From Viscum album (lineage: Eukaryota; Streptophyta; Magnoliopsida; Santalales; Viscaceae): a DNA stretch of 64,000 nt. Position 1 is the first letter of the stretch. Each line of letters starts with the position of its first letter. Of the stretch, positions 60,651-64,000 are shown one piece after another. The notes under the pieces are model-generated. The model had not been told where the DNA came from, made no database searches, and was given only the letters and a program-made list of their open reading frames with translations. The DNA lies in assembly GCA_963277665.1 (NCBI GenBank), contig OY728153.1, forward strand, positions 274,138,250 through 274,202,249, written 5' to 3'. A program made the translations under genes and the position numbers.

Positions 60651-62800
60651 ATGTCTATAATTTTATATACTAATATAAATATATATATATATTTTTAATT
60701 TATAGTTTTAAACCTATATACGTTTTTCAATTTATCAATGGTTTAATACTTTTATACTATCATAAAATTTATTTATATAAATTATACTTATATATTTTAT
60801 AATTTTGTATTGTGATCATTATTTTTACAAAAATTTCATTTGGATAATTAAAAGTTATTTTATTATGTGCAATATTTTATGTTTTAAATCATATCGAATA
60901 GATTGGGAGTTAGAATTAGGCTTGACTAATTCATTTAGAACTGATGTCTCAATCTCTAAAATTTTTGGTTCAATTTTAAGAATGGGAATAGACTCTATGT
61001 TCATGATTTATCTTATGGATTTAGAAATTAGTGATCCTATAAAACAATCGAAGGATTTATATTCAAGAGATTCAATCCAAGAAGAATAAATTCCCTCATG
61101 TGAATAAATTAAATCAATTTCTCCTTAACTTAAACATACTTTAATAATTCCTTGATATTCCCCAAGACCACTTTGAACATTATTCAACCAATTCACCTCA
61201 TGAAACTCTTCATCATCATCACTAATTTGAGAGTTTGGATTATATATGTTGAGATCAATGCTCATATTTTCAAAGGTTTTTATATTTCTATTACTAAATC
61301 ATATTACTGATTTGATTGTTTCTAAGAAGGGATGATAAAAAATGATGGGTTTTTTTGTAACTAGATTCTCTATTTAAGGTTTAGGAAGAGATGAACTAAG
61401 TGGGCTTGGGTGATTTACTAGTTTTAATTATTTTTAATTCAATGTTTAGTGATGAAACCTCATAATTAATTTTCTCCCTTTGATTACATCATTTCTAAAG
61501 TAATGGTTATGGGAAAACTTGGACAGGGGGATGAGTTGGTTGGTTTATCTCAGCAAGATATTTAAGTTATTGGATGGTCATTTTACCTTAGACTAAAATT
61601 GTTTTATTGTTGATGATTTTAAAATTTTGAAGCACCAACCACCAGGGGAGTAATTCTTTTCTTAAATTAAATTACCCATTTCCTTCAAGGAATGATGAAA
61701 TTATTTGAAACACTCAAATGTTGGGTTCAACTTATTTTAAAGGCCCGTTTTGTGTATTTATTTTTTTAAATATTAATATTAATGAATTAAATAGGATTTA
61801 TATGAATCAAGAATGGATGGATACCAATCATATTTATTGATTATGTGGTTCCTTTCATTTGATCATTTACCAGTGTAGCGTGAGTGGGGTTTCTATAGGA
61901 TTTTCAAAATGGTTTGAAAATTGTGTTTCATTAAATCTAAGTTTAGATCTCACGAGACTCGCAAGGTACACATAGCGTTTTTCAGTTAACCATAAAATCA
62001 AGATCGATCGTTTCATGAATGGACTAAAATCAAATAATTTTATACTTTTATACTTTCATAAATTTTAATTTTATATATTATAATTTTATACTTTTATAAA
62101 TTCTTAATACCATATACTTCTATAAATTATGTTTACTTTTATAACATATATGTACTTTTATATAGTTTTATAAATTTATATACATTTATAAATTATTTAT
62201 ATTTCTTTAAAATATATATTTTTTTTATAAATTACATATAATTTTATACTTCAATATATGTCTATAATTTTATTTACTAATAAAAATATGTATACATTTT
62301 TAATTTATGCTTTTATACCTGTAAACTTTTTTTTCAATTTATCAATAGTTTAATAGTTTTATACCTTCATAAATTCAATGCCAGTGTTGAATTTTTTTAA
62401 AAAAATATAATAATTTATTTTTTTATCTGTGAAACCATTATTATATTCAATAACCATATTTTCTATTATGAAAAGGGTTTTCAAATAATATACCTTTTTT
62501 CTATTATTGCATTTAATAACATTATTTCATGAATTTTATAATGTAAATGTGATTTTATACTTCATTTATACTCATACAAAAAGGGTTTTGATATTTAAAA
62601 ATATGAAGTAAAAAATAGTTTTTCAAAGTGAAATATTTTTCATTATATTTATAAATTTACTTCAATAAGTGTTTTTCATCATGTGGGATAATAAAACATT
62701 TTTCAATATTTCCATTTTCTGTTAAGAAATTCATGAGATCCATATTCAATTGAACATATTTTGTGTATTTATTTTGTTGAATGTTGATATTTCCAAATCA
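60651..62800. repeat. AT-rich, internally duplicated sequence before the TNP2 gene
   Basis: 60651-60800 continues the repeat broken by the solo LTR, and 62200-62400 is its uninterrupted relative. The stretch 61740-61830 is a copy of 62755-62850 (both 'tttgtgtatttatttt', then 'aaataggat', then 'atggatgga'), about 1.0 kb apart; the second leads into the TNP2 gene, so 61740 may be a duplicated, dead exon start. A 94-codon frame at 60805-61089 and an acidic minus-strand stretch near 61260-61130 have no family I recognise. Confidence 0.45.
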
Positions 62801-62809
62801 AATAGGATG

Positions 62810-64000
62810 GATATGGATAGAGTATGGATGGATGAAAATCATATGACAAAATAGTATGAATATGGGGTAAACTATTTCATCAAGTTTTCAAAAGATCATG
62901 CACATTCCCCTTCTCAAATCATTTGTTTAGTCCTGCGTAGTTTTTATTAAAGGATAATTAGTCCAGAGGATTCGGAAGAACACTTGATCCATCCTGAAAT
63001 TTATTGTAGTTATAAATGCTGGAATAAACATGGGAAAAAAGATAATGTAACTAGTGAATGGTATAACACTACATTTTATGGATCATTTGATATGATTAAA
63101 AGTGTGATAATGAAAAATATCATATTAAGGGTGTAATTAAAAATGTGAATGATGATGAATATCATATTTGGAAAATGACAATGACGGTTGAAGATGAAAT
63201 TCGTGATTGTACAAATTTTTTTGATAAGTTAAAGAGTTGTGAAAAGATTCCTTGTATATTGGTTTCACTAAATATACAAAATTTTCATCCATAATGAAGT
63301 TGTATAATTTGAAGGAAAGAAATGAATCAAGTGATACCAGTTTTACTGAACTACTTTCTATACTGAATGATATGATCCTAGAAGATAATTAAATCCCTAG
63401 CTAAACATATGACTTTAAACGAATGCTACATTAGATGGGTATGATCTCTAAAAGTATACATGCCTAACCAAATTATTTTATACTATATTTCAAGGACCAA
63501 AAATCTCTTAAATAATTCCCAAAGTGTGGTGCTTCTTGATACAATAAAGATAAATCAGCTCCTGCAAAAGTTATATGGTACTTCCCAATCATTCAAAGGG
63601 TTAGGCGCCTATATGGAAGTGAGGAGACTGCAAGTCAATTGATGTAGCACACATATAAAAGAAATAAATATGGTAAGATTCATCTCTCGATAGACTCTCC
63701 TCAGTGGAAGAGAATTGATAATGAGTATCCTGGATTTGGAAACAAGCCAAGAAACCTTCTTCTTGCATTATCTACAGATGGAGTGAATCATTTTGGTTTT
63801 CAAAGTCGCACTCACACTACATGGCCTATTATATTGGTAAATTATAACTCTCCACTATGGTTATGCATGAAATGAAAATACATCATGTTATCTATGCTTA
63901 TATTAGGACCAAAACAACTAGGTAATGATATTGATGTTTATTTGTCTATATTGATCTAATATTTAAAATTATTATTGGATTCAGGTGTTACGTTGTTTGA
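62810..64000 (+). pseudogene. TNP2-like transposase, N-terminal half, running off the window
   Basis: The TNP2 catalytic protein of a CACTA element is better kept here than elsewhere. The N-terminal Transpos_assoc region appears at about 62810-63030 ('YGVNYFIKFSKDHAHS', 'EDSEEHLIHPEIY'). A near-continuous frame from about 63550 reads 'WYFPIIQRVRRLYGSEETA', then, after one Trp-to-stop change (63642-63644), 'HTYKRNKYGKIH', 'DSPQWKRIDNEYPGFG', 'LLALSTDGVNHFG', 'WPIILVNYNSPLWLCMK', another stop, and 'ILGPKQLGNDIDVYL'. These are the standard blocks of the Tnp2/Transposase_21 core. Between 63060 and 63540 the frames are broken. Only a few lesions lie in the last 450 bases, so this copy is younger than elements A-C. 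Confidence 0.8.

Noticed and set aside
60805..61089. 94-codon frame as a gene
   Set aside because: It opens without a convincing start context, is rich in Ile/Phe/Tyr/Ser as AT-rich DNA gives, and has no motif.

Overview
This window is plant nuclear repeat DNA, with no host gene I can support. The evidence is the element types: En/Spm-type CACTA transposons carrying TNP2 and TNP1-like genes, Ty3-gypsy elements of chromovirus (Tekay/Del-like) type with 3 kb LTRs, a Ty1-copia element, an Angela/BARE-like solo LTR, tRNA-derived SINEs and a nucleosome-length satellite. Together these indicate an angiosperm with a large, AT-rich, repeat-loaded genome. The species cannot be fixed from the sequence. 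Nearly all coding traces carry stops or frameshifts, so the locus looks old and silent, like pericentromeric or interstitial heterochromatin.

Layout. 1-1690: tail of a CACTA element (DUF4218, DUF4216 and TNP1-like pieces). About 1799-9846: a second, nearly full-length CACTA element with a 1.4 kb AT-rich array and a decayed TNP2 gene. 9844-20738: a third CACTA remnant, split at 10063 by a 7 kb LTR element that has no readable protein (10063-17070, minus orientation). 20739-31771: a complete 11 kb gypsy element on the minus strand with 3.03 kb LTRs and a perfect ATTAT target duplication. 32560-35815: a 179-bp satellite of about 18 monomers with a four-monomer higher-order pattern. 37879-43035: a decayed copia element on the minus strand. 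43331-57666: what looks like a non-autonomous DNA transposon, with inverted subterminal repeats of an ATCAGTGC-like motif, AT-rich filler and two SINEs. An 11.4 kb gypsy element (46016-57454, plus strand, TATTT target duplication) sits inside it. 57667-64000: probable start of a further CACTA element, with a better preserved TNP2 gene entering at 62810. An Angela-like solo LTR (58781-60645) lies within this stretch, and its unoccupied target is visible in a related repeat near 62256.

The parts do not form a pathway. They form a nested record of insertions: old CACTA elements were hit by LTR elements, and an AT-rich DNA transposon took SINEs and then a gypsy element. The most unusual items are the satellite with its higher-order pattern, a 0.65 kb array of alternating inverted TACCCTTACACA-type motifs behind the primer-binding site of the non-coding LTR element, and very GC-rich islands with long reading frames in both LTRs of the second gypsy element. 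All boundaries and identities are by eye; no alignment or search was run.
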